From positions 1-60,099 of the IMG/VR virus record IMGVR_UViG_3300008450_006252: 60,099 nucleotides of DNA, one strand, 5' to 3'. A model generated the notes under the pieces. That model made no database searches. It was not told the DNA's origin and was given only the letters and a program-made list of their open reading frames with translations. Shown one piece after another: positions 16,219-24,708 of the stretch (position 1 is the first letter of the stretch; each line of letters begins with the position of its first letter). A program made the translations under genes and the position numbers. This stretch comes from a virus.

Positions 16219-18875
16219 TCGAATGAAAATAGTGATGTAAAAGTATTTTCTGTGTTGGTAGCAGACGCAAGGTCCCATTCCAACACACCCAGCAAGTTGT
16301 CGACCTTTTGATCCACAACAGTTGCTTCCATTAGCCCATCGTCAAACGGCAGTTCAGTAAACCATGCAGGCAATCTTTGCTCATCTGTAGGATAGCCAAT
16401 TGATGTCCATCCAAGTGCATTTGATTTGAGTTTGCACACAATGGTTTTCATACCATCCACAACCTGCATTGAGTAGTTGTCTGAATTCATTCTACGCATT
16501 TGATTCCAATTCATTGCGGCACGAACGTGTCCTGGCATGTTTGCTTTGCCCAGGCGTGCTTCCTCTGCCGCATATTTGGTCAAGTTGTTCACACGCTTAG
16601 GCGATCCTTTTTCCCAGCCTGGACGCTCTTTAAACTCATACTTGAATTCTCTAATGCGTTCAATGATCTCATCTCGTTGTGTACCTGCCAGTACTTTATT
16701 TAGAATTTCTAACAGGAAGTCTTGAATTACTTTGGGGGTATCTGAACGCTTGAGATCCAAGCCCATGGCCTTGGTCTTGCCAATCTTGCCGTCTACATCC
16801 AGTCGCTTGCCTTCCAAGTCAATGATGTTCACAGCATAACGCTTCTTGGTAATGAACAAACTGCGGTCAGCAACCAGTTCACGACCTGCTTTGATCAACG
16901 CACCCATGTCTCGGGGACAATGGAACGCCTGTTCCATAAACGCTGGAAAGCTCTCATTCACTTGATCAGCAATTGAGTCGTACAGTTGGATGCAGATTTC
17001 TTTTGACCATTCCATCCGTCCTTCTGCAACTTCTTTTTCCAGTATGGGCCACGCAGAAAAATAGCATGAGTCTGTATCACCATAGATGATGGCCTTGCCT
17101 GTGTGATCATATTCGCCTGTGATGCACTCATTGATGTGAGCATCCATGTGCTTGGCAATACTTCGACCTGCCAGTGTGGTTGACTGCCCAATACGCTTGT
17201 CAAAGAATCTACAGCCTGGATTCAAAATAGCACCATACAAGCTATTCAAGTTAATCTTCTTGACCAATTGACGTTTGTCCCAGAACGCAATCTCTTTGGG
17301 ATCCTTGGTCTGCTTCTTCTTGGCTTGCAGTTCTTGTCGTTCACGATACCAGCGTTCCAGCAGGCCAGGGATGATACCTTTCTTCTCGTAAGTGAGAATG
17401 GTACCATTGGCAGTAAGGATCCAAGGTTGATTTGAGTCAAAGATCATGTGCCAGATTTCCATAGCAGAGTGTACTGACTCTTCGCCACCTTCCCAGTCAA
17501 TGGTAATTTCTGTACCACGTTGCTGTTCCATCACAGCAGTATACTCTAAACTGGCAAACAAGCCTTCCCATGCAGCCGCAAAACTTTGTCCCTTGGCCAT
17601 GTTGGATTTGATCAACTGATCAGTCATGGTTTGCCGCAATTGGCCCACCACAGTTTCTGGACCCATGTTCATGGCACGAATTGCAGATGGATATAGACTG
17701 TTGATGTCCACTGACCCAATCCACATGTGCAGGCCCTTTTTAGGATATGCCACATAAGCACCTGCGGCCTGGGTGTCATCATCTGTAAGGCGTTGCTTAC
17801 GATTGGGCACAACCATTCCACGCTCGTGTGCTTCATTGATAATGGCCTGTTCAGTCACTGCCACAGCACCCATTGTGGTTTGTAGCAACACAGTATTGGC
17901 GTGTGCCAGTTCATTGGCTAGGTCCAAGAAACGCAATTTCTTGTCTAACTTGGCAATGATCATGGTGTCTTGGCGGTTGTACTCAATAAACTTTTTGAAG
18001 TGCTGGTTGTACAACTGATCCAGTGTGCCTTCAAATTGTGTTTTGCGTTCACCCAGCTCGTACTCGCCGATAGCATCCAAACTATATGAGTGGCGTTCCT
18101 CGTATGTGTACTTGCGATACAACTGCATGTAGTCCATATGCACACGACCGACTAAGTCGTAAGTTTGATTCTCTGCGCCAAAGCGTTCAAACATTCTTTG
18201 CTTGGGAAACTGTCCCCACAAACAAAAGCGTCGTGTGTCATCCTTGCTGAGTATTCTTGTGGTACGATTTACTGTGTAAGGAATGTCGTAACCTTCTGAG
18301 TTCCAACCTGTAAGTACATCCGCACCTTCAATCACATCCAAGAACATTTTGATCATGTCTTCTTCACGCTCAAACAAGATGGTATTTTCAAACTCGGCCA
18401 CCAGCTCTTGTGCAGTATCCCAGCTTAGATGTTTAGGCGGCACCGCCAGTGTGATCATCTGATCCAGCCAATCTAAATATACAGATATAGCAGTGATAGG
18501 ATTGAAGGGATCTGCCACAGGCGAGAATCCACGCTCTGCATCAAACGCAACTTCGATGTCAAAAAATGCTGTGTGCAGTTCTGGAGCATCTTGGTCTTTG
18601 TAGTTCTCTTCCAAACATCTAAAGATAGGATTGATGTCTGATTCATACAACTGCTTGCCCGACTGGCTGCGAACTTCCTTGCGAAATTCTTTGTTGTTGC
18701 GCGATGAGAATCTATTTACAGGTGTGCCGTAGATGCTTTGAAACTTGCCTCTAGGATCGTCATAATAGAAAATGTAGTTGGCAGGATATTCCTTGTAGAC
18801 TCGTTCGCCATCGCGGCGTTCTACTACATGTATGCGATCGTGTTCACGATCAAAAAGTGCGTCGATATAACTCAT
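16215..18875 (-). CDS. 43: family B replicative DNA polymerase
   Basis: An 886-residue polymerase with exonuclease motifs ExoI (FFDIEV, D106), ExoII (GWNSEGYDIPY, 190-200) and ExoIII (YNRQDTMI, about 299). Polymerase motif A is DINSLYPSAI (390-399), motif B KKINLNSLYGA (539-549) and motif C YGDTDS (598-603). All catalytic Asp residues are intact. Length equals T4 gp43 (898). GGAGA ribosome site at the ATG, and a TATAAATA box about 60 bases upstream. It would replicate the phage genome with the gp45 clamp and gp44 loader found here. Confidence 0.97.
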   Translation of the reverse strand: MSYIDALFDREHDRIHVVERRDGERVYKEYPANYIFYYDDPRGKFQSIYGTPVNRFSSRNNKEFRKEVRSQSGKQLYESDINPIFRCLEENYKDQDAPELHTAFFDIEVAFDAERGFSPVADPFNPITAISVYLDWLDQMITLAVPPKHLSWDTAQELVAEFENTILFEREEDMIKMFLDVIEGADVLTGWNSEGYDIPYTVNRTTRILSKDDTRRFCLWGQFPKQRMFERFGAENQTYDLVGRVHMDYMQLYRKYTYEERHSYSLDAIGEYELGERKTQFEGTLDQLYNQHFKKFIEYNRQDTMIIAKLDKKLRFLDLANELAHANTVLLQTTMGAVAVTEQAIINEAHERGMVVPNRKQRLTDDDTQAAGAYVAYPKKGLHMWIGSVDINSLYPSAIRAMNMGPETVVGQLRQTMTDQLIKSNMAKGQSFAAAWEGLFASLEYTAVMEQQRGTEITIDWEGGEESVHSAMEIWHMIFDSNQPWILTANGTILTYEKKGIIPGLLERWYRERQELQAKKKQTKDPKEIAFWDKRQLVKKINLNSLYGAILNPGCRFFDKRIGQSTTLAGRSIAKHMDAHINECITGEYDHTGKAIIYGDTDSCYFSAWPILEKEVAEGRMEWSKEICIQLYDSIADQVNESFPAFMEQAFHCPRDMGALIKAGRELVADRSLFITKKRYAVNIIDLEGKRLDVDGKIGKTKAMGLDLKRSDTPKVIQDFLLEILNKVLAGTQRDEIIERIREFKYEFKERPGWEKGSPKRVNNLTKYAAEEARLGKANMPGHVRAAMNWNQMRRMNSDNYSMQVVDGMKTIVCKLKSNALGWTSIGYPTDEQRLPAWFTELPFDDGLMEATVVDQKVDNLLGVLEWDLASATNTENTFTSLFSFE

Positions 18876-18935
18876 TGTTCTCCGTTTGTGGCCGGTAAGC
18901 CATGATTCATGCTCGTAACGAGAGCGACTCGCAGA

Positions 18936-18943
18936 TATTTATA
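18936..18943 (-). promoter_or_regulatory. T4-type late promoter box TATAAATA
   Basis: A perfect TATAAATA on the minus strand in the 96-base gap upstream of DNA polymerase, 60 bases before its ATG. In T4 this octamer alone directs late transcription by host RNA polymerase with gp55. The expected start is about 6 bases downstream, leaving a leader of roughly 54 bases with a GGAGA ribosome site. Confidence 0.6.
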
Positions 18944-18971
18944 TTAGACAGTGTGTTGACAGGAAATCTTA

Positions 18972-20036
18972 TCATGCTCGACTCAAGTCGTTTGTGATAC
19001 AGTGTATACCAGCGTCCCAAAAATAACGATGCCTAAACGGCGACACATGAACTTCAATACCGTGTCTAGCACAGGCTTTTTCAACTTGATCATTGTGGCT
19101 GGATACCACAATGTTCTTTTGATCTATCACAAGTATGTTGACATCAAACACAGTTTCACTAGCATTGCCTACCCAAGACTCAAAGTAATGTTCAACCATG
19201 TGTACAAGATTAGGATCTGATTCAAAGCCCGGAATGTTCCAGCGGCCTCGATTGTGCTTCATGCTGGCTCGAAATTCCGCAGTGTCTGCATAATCACTTG
19301 GTGGCAAGTACACCACTTCCCATCCAGGAAAAGTGTCTGCGTAAGTTGGCACATCTCGTAGGCTAATGATCAATCCAGGAGTAACTGGGCAATAGGTAGC
19401 ATCTCCGTGACCGCCAGCATTCACAATGCGATTGCGTGTGCGCGGGAACAGTTGATTGACTTTGGCCAACAGTTGTGTTTGATCTTCATCATAACTTTGA
19501 GTGGCAAAATACAAGTCTTGACCAATGCGACTCACAAAGCATCCTGACACTACATCAAGATCTGTATGTCGTACTGTGTTGCCTTGTGACAACACATGCT
19601 CAACGACGTTTTGATAACAACTCAATTTAGCACGATGTTGTGCAAGATCTCTATGTTGAAATTCTGTCCAAGTCAGTTCAGTTTGATTGGCGTATGCTCT
19701 TTGAGCATGTGAGCTGTTTGGCTGTTGCGGAACCCACAGTTCATCATGAATCATGATGAAATAATCTCTTGGAGTTACAGGCGGTGGCACCCAATGATCA
19801 TGAATTTTCAAAGCACTGAGATCCTCAGGCAGTTGAGGCCGCAACACACGGATTCCGAACCGGCTTTGCAATAGTGCAATAAGGGCTTGATAATCTTGTT
19901 CAGTTTCTTCTGCCAACGTTTGGAAACGTTGGCGTGTGTTGCGATCTTGGATCCAATAGTAATAATCCGGCGGGTACGTCATACCGACCACGCATACCTG
20001 TAATGGATCCCAGTGTTGAAAAACTTGATAGCTCAA
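18972..20036 (-). CDS. pentein-fold amidinotransferase
   Basis: A 354-residue protein with the guanidino-modifying enzyme signature. TPRDYF (88-93) is a substrate Asp segment, GGHGDATYCP (208-217) carries the catalytic His and Asp, and AGIHCITNDLSR (342-353) has the nucleophilic Cys346 in the HCxTxDxxR context of glycine and inosamine-phosphate amidinotransferases. Length also fits amidinotransferases rather than shorter DDAHs. It would move an amidino group from arginine to an amine acceptor (amino sugar, glycine, polyamine or a modified base). It overlaps the DsbA-like gene by 4 bases. No other arginine gene is nearby. Confidence 0.75.
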   Translation of the reverse strand: MSYQVFQHWDPLQVCVVGMTYPPDYYYWIQDRNTRQRFQTLAEETEQDYQALIALLQSRFGIRVLRPQLPEDLSALKIHDHWVPPPVTPRDYFIMIHDELWVPQQPNSSHAQRAYANQTELTWTEFQHRDLAQHRAKLSCYQNVVEHVLSQGNTVRHTDLDVVSGCFVSRIGQDLYFATQSYDEDQTQLLAKVNQLFPRTRNRIVNAGGHGDATYCPVTPGLIISLRDVPTYADTFPGWEVVYLPPSDYADTAEFRASMKHNRGRWNIPGFESDPNLVHMVEHYFESWVGNASETVFDVNILVIDQKNIVVSSHNDQVEKACARHGIEVHVSPFRHRYFWDAGIHCITNDLSRA

Positions 20037-20293
20037 AGAGTTTTACCAACTGTTTCTAAAATAGTTTCCAGGGTTTCGTGATCCTGTTTGGCTTTGCCAA
20101 ATTCAGCTTTGTGTGCCAGCTTGATTGCTTTTTTAAGTACAGCAGGCTTGATTTCCAGTTCTTCAGCCACAGCCTTGATGGTGTCAGTAAGTCCGCCGTT
20201 GAGAGTTTCAATTTCGTGCATGACTTGCATGCCTTCGTTGATGATCTGAGTGAGTTTGAGTTTTTGCTCGCCGTTAAATGTTTTGCCGCTCAT
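20033..20293 (-). CDS. dsbA: DsbA-like dsDNA-binding late-transcription protein
   Basis: An 86-residue all-helical charged protein. Its C-terminal half (TIKAVAEELEIKPAVLKKAIKLAHKAEFGKA...) aligns by eye with T4 DsbA (IKDIRIRAKDELGVDGKMFNRLLALYHK), and length matches (89). T4 DsbA binds double-stranded DNA near late promoters. A clean AGGAGG ribosome site precedes the ATG. It overlaps the amidinotransferase start. Identity is by pattern, not by strong identity. Confidence 0.6.
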   Translation of the reverse strand: MSGKTFNGEQKLKLTQIINEGMQVMHEIETLNGGLTDTIKAVAEELEIKPAVLKKAIKLAHKAEFGKAKQDHETLETILETVGKTL

Positions 20294-20343
20294 AGAGCCT
20301 CCTAAAACAATAGTATATAGATTTATTTAAAGAAAGTCAATGT

Positions 20344-20425
20344 ATGGTTGCTCGTTTTGGATCATTGGGTAGCGAATCCAATGACCCGGGCAGAAGCCGC
20401 CCACTCGGTCCTAAGGCCAGAGTTC
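20344..20425. other. structured intergenic segment with two hairpins
   Basis: In the 132-base gap before the 20426 gene, TCATTGG (20362-20368) pairs perfectly with CCAATGA (20378-20384). Directly after it GGGC (20388-20391) pairs with GCCC (20399-20402). No U-run follows on either strand, so it is not a standard terminator. The segment is GC-richer than the rest. A 34-codon plus frame (MVARFGSLGSESND...) also spans it. It may be a structured 3' end, a processing site or a protein site; nothing decides. Confidence 0.35.
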
Positions 20426-21958
20426 TTATGTACGACGGATTTGTTTGATTAGGTGGCGGCTTGGATCAAAGTTTTTGCTCCAAGTCAAAGTTTCTGCAAC
20501 AATCTTCTCTCTTAGTTTTTTCTTTTTAGTCTTTGTGGGCAGAGTTTTTGTTTGCTTTGTAGGCAGTTTGACCTTGCGACCTGTGTATCCAGGAACCTTG
20601 CCGGCTGCTCCTGAGCCAGAGGCGTCTGCTGGAGCAGGTGCGGGTGGTCTACTAGCTCTTTTTGCTATCTCAGCATCAAGAACTGCTTTCATTTTTGGAT
20701 GTAAATCTGTTCTTGCGGCAAATCTGGATAATACTTCATCAGGTCCTTTCTGAACATCTCTAACTAAATTAGCTATTTGAACATCACTTGGTTCATGTGC
20801 TGTCGCTCCTGGTGCTGGCGCTGGTGCTGGAGCAGGCTCTGCTGCTGTGACTCCCAGTTGATTTACAAAACTCAACAATGCTTTGGCATCTTCTACTGAC
20901 AGATTGGCCAATTCAACTTGTATATCGTCCCAGCTCAATTCGCCTTGCCCTACATACTTGGTACCAGCTTGTTTGCCTTTAGCGTATGCTTGTGACATTC
21001 CAGTGAATGCACCTCTTGTGGCACCAGCAGCAGTTGAAAGCGCACGTGGTGTTGCAGCAATTGCTGAACCTGTGGTTTTTAGAGCTTGTTTGCCCATGTC
21101 GTATGCTTGGCTCATTCTGCTTTTGTTTGGTACCACAGGTGCGACTGTAGGAGGCAAACGTTCTTCCAATGCACCAGCGGCCTTTTTAGACAATATCTGT
21201 TTGACTATTTCCAACTGCTTGGCGTCAAGAGCTTGAATGGATTGCACTAGAGGTTTGTTTTGCATCACTTGTGATGCGGCAATTTTGGCATACAACGGAT
21301 CGCTTGGAGAAATCTTTTGTCCACCAATGCTGACTGTTTCAGGCTTGCCACCAGTTGGGGTTCCTGCAATTGCTGATCCCAATGCACCGGTTGCGGGTTC
21401 TGCAGTAGGTTCTGTGCCAGCATCACCAGCAGGTGTTGATGACAGTGCTTCAAGTTCTTTGTTTAGCGCATTGCGTCTTGTTTTGTAGGCTGCATCTAAA
21501 TTGCGCAGTTCTGTTTTGACTGTGTCAGCATCTCGTGTGGCTGCTGCGCCACCGCCACCGCCAGAAGCAGCAGGTGCAGGTGTTGCTGTTGCACTACCAC
21601 CTGACGGCCCAGAAAAATCACTAGGCACATAGGGCTTGCCGGTACGAGGATTAATCGTATTAGATCCAATTGGCATTTCTGCTTTACCGCCGGCCTTGGC
21701 GCCAGATGTGTCACCATAGGCTGCGCCGGGCACTGTGCTGCCAGCATCATCTTCGCCACCAATGCCTTTTACTGATCCACGATAACCTTTTTTAATTGCT
21801 CGACCCAGGCCTTGCGGAATACCTGCCACAGCGCCTGCTGTTTTACCAATGCCGCCGACAAGGCCGCCAATGCCTCGACCAACCTGGTCCAGGCTAATTT
21901 CGTCAAGCTGTTGCTCGTTGATTGTGGTAGTTGGTTTGATTAGATCAGTGTATATCAT
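20426..21958 (-). CDS. Ala/Pro-rich modular virion-type protein
   Basis: About 510 residues from ATG 21958 (MIYTDLIKPTTTINEQQLDEISLDQ...); an ATG at 21970 is also in frame. The N-terminus ends in the acidic motif EQQLDE, also found in the 47387 gene. Then come Gly-rich segments (GRGIGGLVGGIGKTAG), Ala/Pro/Gly linkers, repeated helix-loop pieces (SMSQAYDMGKQALKTTG and GMSQAYAKGKQAGTKYVGQG) and a Lys-rich tail with KIVAETL. Low-complexity linkers between short modules resemble the 28870-35584 proteins. No enzyme motif. Probably packaged in or on the virion (inferred). Confidence 0.65.
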   Translation of the reverse strand: MIYTDLIKPTTTINEQQLDEISLDQVGRGIGGLVGGIGKTAGAVAGIPQGLGRAIKKGYRGSVKGIGGEDDAGSTVPGAAYGDTSGAKAGGKAEMPIGSNTINPRTGKPYVPSDFSGPSGGSATATPAPAASGGGGGAAATRDADTVKTELRNLDAAYKTRRNALNKELEALSSTPAGDAGTEPTAEPATGALGSAIAGTPTGGKPETVSIGGQKISPSDPLYAKIAASQVMQNKPLVQSIQALDAKQLEIVKQILSKKAAGALEERLPPTVAPVVPNKSRMSQAYDMGKQALKTTGSAIAATPRALSTAAGATRGAFTGMSQAYAKGKQAGTKYVGQGELSWDDIQVELANLSVEDAKALLSFVNQLGVTAAEPAPAPAPAPGATAHEPSDVQIANLVRDVQKGPDEVLSRFAARTDLHPKMKAVLDAEIAKRASRPPAPAPADASGSGAAGKVPGYTGRKVKLPTKQTKTLPTKTKKKKLREKIVAETLTWSKNFDPSRHLIKQIRRT

Positions 21959-21959
21959 T

Positions 21960-22685
21960 TTAGCGTTCATCCAAATAATCTTGTTGGCTTGTTTGTTGAG
22001 CCTGTTGTTTCATTGCTCTGCGTTTTTGAAACAACTTTACTGCCATGTCAGCATGGTCTAGGTTTTTAAATTTGCTGGGCATGGATCTATTACCTTGCCG
22101 CAGTTCAAATCCATCCTTTTCGTTGCCATAACATTCAAAGGTAACACCATATTCCATGGCGTAACTTTTTACCGGAGCAGATGATGTTTCTGACATGTCA
22201 TTGATAGGCTGTTGTGGGTTGCCTAGCTGAGTGTCTACTTTGTCCTCGATGCCATGCACTGTGCTGGGATCTGTCAACTCGTAGTCATCTTCTTCAATTT
22301 CTTCTTCGGCTTGACCTTTTTCCACAGCGTCAACTGCTTTGTCTTTGAGTTCACGATCAACTCGAACTTTTTGTTCCAACTGATCAAGATATTGTGTAAG
22401 GTCCTTCTTGACCTTGCTCAACATATCTTCTTCAACTTCTTGCATGGCTTCTTCTAGTGCGGATTTTCTGGGCTCTACAGAATCACCCACCATGTATCCA
22501 TCCATTGGATGTGCTGGATCTTTTTTGGCACGCAACGCAGGACTGGCTGATTTAGGCTTGAACAGCGCAGGCAACTGTGGCACACCTTTTTGTTGTGTGT
22601 TAAGCCCATGCTTGACGCCTACTGGCGTAAGTTTACCTTCTACCGCCGCAAGGCGTTCCAGTATTGATCTAATGTCCGAACTCAT
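21960..22685 (-). CDS. hypothetical protein, 241 aa, virion-associated family
   Basis: Starts SSDIRSILERLAAVEGKLTPVGVKHGLN and has a central acidic coiled-coil-like stretch (EEAMQEVEEDMLSKVKKDLTQYLDQLEQKV, about 80-110). A small C-terminal domain follows (YAMEYGVTFECYGNEKDGFELRQGNRSMPSKF, about 175-205). I recognise the N-terminal and central parts as recurring in environmental T4-like phages with GVAEG proteins. It overlaps Dps (ATGA) and abuts the 20426 gene. Function unknown. Confidence 0.65.
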   Translation of the reverse strand: MSSDIRSILERLAAVEGKLTPVGVKHGLNTQQKGVPQLPALFKPKSASPALRAKKDPAHPMDGYMVGDSVEPRKSALEEAMQEVEEDMLSKVKKDLTQYLDQLEQKVRVDRELKDKAVDAVEKGQAEEEIEEDDYELTDPSTVHGIEDKVDTQLGNPQQPINDMSETSSAPVKSYAMEYGVTFECYGNEKDGFELRQGNRSMPSKFKNLDHADMAVKLFQKRRAMKQQAQQTSQQDYLDER

Positions 22686-23122
22686 GCTCTTTCTTCTTTC
22701 AGGTAACTTCTCAGCATCCAGCCATGCTTTTGATGAGCATCGATGCGTTCAGCAATGAAGTTAGCAATACCTTGTTGGTTTTCTTCAGTTGCTACTTGGA
22801 AGACTTGATTGAGAAGATCCAACATTTGGCCGTTGTTGGCCAAGAGTTCTTCTAGCATGAGTCGGGCACGTGGAATTTTTGTTTGGCCCTGTATTTTTGT
22901 TAATTCTACAAATCGTTCAAAACTACCAGGAGCATAGTCGCCCAGGGCACGTATGTATTCTGCTGTGGGATCTGTAGCACCATAAACATCGTCATGGATT
23001 GCGTCAAAGAAAGCGTGAAGCTGGCCAAAGTCTGGGCCTTCAACGTTCCAGTGGAACTGTTTGGCTTTGAGAGCAAAAGCCTCCTCAGTTGCCAGGAGTG
23101 TTTTTAAAGCGTCCGCTAACAT
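22682..23122 (-). CDS. dps: Dps/ferritin-like DNA-protection protein
   Basis: Start at ATG 23122 (MLADALKTLLATEEAF), 146 residues, the normal Dps size. AKQFHWNVEGPDFGQLHAFFDAIHDDVYGATDPTAEYI holds all five inter-subunit ferroxidase ligands in family spacing: His of FHWN, His and Asp of LHAFFD (H+4 = D), and Asp/Glu of DPTAE. Dps dodecamers store iron, consume peroxide and coat DNA. It overlaps the small 23085 gene upstream and the 21960 gene downstream, so it is expressed with virion-type genes. Phage Dps proteins are uncommon; purpose inferred. Confidence 0.88.
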   Translation of the reverse strand: MLADALKTLLATEEAFALKAKQFHWNVEGPDFGQLHAFFDAIHDDVYGATDPTAEYIRALGDYAPGSFERFVELTKIQGQTKIPRARLMLEELLANNGQMLDLLNQVFQVATEENQQGIANFIAERIDAHQKHGWMLRSYLKEERA

Positions 23123-23297
23123 TCTTATTCCTTTTGTATTCCTTGGGCGTGTTAGGCGTAGGATCAGTTGTATATTTACCACTCAACAAGGATCCGCCTG
23201 ATCTTGACACCATGCCTAAGGCCTGGCTCACAGGTGCTATACTACCAGCACTGGTGCCGCCCACTGACGCATTTTCCATGATTTCTTGAATTTTCAT
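23085..23297 (-). CDS. small protein with head-targeting-like N-terminus, 70 aa
   Basis: A 70-residue protein starting MKIQEIMENASVGG, then a Gly/Ser-rich segment (GTSAGSIAPVSQALGM) and a basic tail (YKRNKNVSGRFKN). The first ten residues resemble T4 capsid-targeting sequences (M-K-x-x-E-[FI]-[IM]-x-E) that end at a gp21 protease site (IME then N). It runs 38 bases into the Dps reading frame. Basic, disordered and short, it could be an internal head or DNA-binding protein. Confidence 0.6.
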   Translation of the reverse strand: MKIQEIMENASVGGTSAGSIAPVSQALGMVSRSGGSLLSGKYTTDPTPNTPKEYKRNKNVSGRFKNTPGN

Positions 23298-23581
23298 TAT
23301 AGTATTTCCAACTCGCCGCCGCTGTCTATCATGCCCGGGCCATCAACCACACGCCAATTCAGCTGCTGTATTGACGCTAATGTTCCAGGCAATAATTCAT
23401 AGCGCAACTTGTACTTACCTGGTTCTGCGGCAATTTGAAAAGACTCTTCCAAATGCTGATCACGCCAAACCCAGGTGCGTTCGGTAAACAATTCATTATT
23501 GACATAAGCTCGGTAGGTTGGAGGGTCAGTCCAACCTTGGCAATAAACTTCGCAAATTACCTTGACAAACTTTTTGTTCAT
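23297..23581 (-). CDS. hypothetical beta-rich protein, 94 aa
   Basis: From ATG 23581 (MNKKFVKVICEVYCQGW...) the protein is about 94 residues, beta-strand rich, with YVNNELFTERTWVWRDQHLEESFQI and an EPGKYKLRYEL strand. It resembles the small carbohydrate-binding-like module also seen at 37252 (a 'NGQ/NNE...F' strand followed by 'E..F.I...' strands). Possibly a virion decoration or glycan-binding domain. A GATAAATA box lies 5 bases before the ATG. Function unknown. Confidence 0.6.
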   Translation of the reverse strand: MNKKFVKVICEVYCQGWTDPPTYRAYVNNELFTERTWVWRDQHLEESFQIAAEPGKYKLRYELLPGTLASIQQLNWRVVDGPGMIDSGGELEIL

Positions 23582-23586
23582 AAAGA

Positions 23587-23614
23587 TATTTATCATTAAG
23601 TGGGTCTATAAATA
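23587..23614. promoter_or_regulatory. divergent late-type promoter boxes
   Basis: The 37-base divergent gap holds GATAAATA on the minus strand (23587-23594) for the 23297 gene and TATAAATA on the plus strand (23607-23614) for the radical SAM gene. They end only 5 and 4 bases from the respective ATG codons. If T4 spacing applies, both messages would start at or inside the start codon. Confidence 0.55.
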
Positions 23615-23618
23615 TTGC

Positions 23619-24665
23619 ATGCTAAAATTGAATGATATACGCAAAGTGCATGTGGAATTGACCACTAGATGCAATGCCAGATGCCCCATGTGCATGAGAA
23701 ACTATCGAGGGTATGATTACAATAGTGGATATCCGCTGTGTGAACTCAGTGTTGGAGATTTCAAGAAAATTCTAACTCCTAACGTTTTAGCACAACTAAT
23801 TCAGCCCGATCCGCCCATTGGAGATCGTGTGCCAATCATATATGAATTTAGAGGTGTGGCATTCAATGGAAATCTGGGTGATTTTGCTTCTGCACGTGAT
23901 GCTGTTGAAATAGTAGAATACCTGGTAGAGCATCAGGTACCTGTTATTATCAATACCAATGGTTCTGTGCGCAGTCCAGAATGGTGGGCAAGACTGGCTC
24001 TACCCAAAGTTACAGTGGGTTTTGCCATTGATGGCCTAGCAGACACGCATCATTTGTATCGCCAAGACACAGACTGGCATAGAATAATTTCACATGCTCA
24101 AGCACTGATCAACGCTGGTGGACAAGCTGTATGGAGGTTTGTGCCGTTTGATCATAACCGTCATCAGGAACAGGCCTGCAGAGATATGGCTGCCCAAATG
24201 GGCTTTGCAAAGTTTGAAAATATCTATGATGGAAGAGATCGCACGTCGGTATACAATCGAGACGGCACATTCAGTCACAAGATTGGTCCAGACCCTGGCG
24301 GTCTTACCAATCAAACAGTGCATCCTTTTTTGGAAAGTCATATCACTTGGTACGATGCCAAAACAATCACACATCACAAAGATACTCCTGTGCTAGACAT
24401 GCAGTGTCATCACAAACGCAATCGAGAAATATACATAGCTGCCGACGGCTCTGTTTATCCCTGCTGCTTTTTGGGGTTTTATCCGCATACCATGAATCAT
24501 CCCGGCAATCAAGAACTGGCTCCATTAGTAACAGAAAACAATGCATTGGAATATCCTCTTGAACACTGTCTTGAATGGTTTGAACGTGTGGAACAAACCT
24601 GGAATGAGTCTAGCATTGCGGCTGGCAGAACTTATCAATGTGTAGTAACTTGTAATCGAACATGA
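23619..24665 (+). CDS. radical SAM/SPASM enzyme
   Basis: Start at ATG 23619 (MLKLNDIRKVHVELTTRC). TTRCNARCPMC (about residues 14-24) is the CxxxCxxC cluster of radical SAM enzymes. A SPASM-like C-terminal region (MQCHHKRNREIYIAADGSVYPCCFLGF, about 280-306) has further Cys ligands and the DGxxxPCC hallmark. Length (348) fits peptide- or sugar-modifying SPASM enzymes. It opens a plus-strand island with two glycosyltransferases, so a sugar-linked substrate or a peptide carried by them is possible. Precise reaction unknown. Confidence 0.85.
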   Translation: MLKLNDIRKVHVELTTRCNARCPMCMRNYRGYDYNSGYPLCELSVGDFKKILTPNVLAQLIQPDPPIGDRVPIIYEFRGVAFNGNLGDFASARDAVEIVEYLVEHQVPVIINTNGSVRSPEWWARLALPKVTVGFAIDGLADTHHLYRQDTDWHRIISHAQALINAGGQAVWRFVPFDHNRHQEQACRDMAAQMGFAKFENIYDGRDRTSVYNRDGTFSHKIGPDPGGLTNQTVHPFLESHITWYDAKTITHHKDTPVLDMQCHHKRNREIYIAADGSVYPCCFLGFYPHTMNHPGNQELAPLVTENNALEYPLEHCLEWFERVEQTWNESSIAAGRTYQCVVTCNRT

Positions 24666-24708
24666 ATAAAGATCTACAACAATTCATGAATCAAATTGTC
24701 AACTTGTT

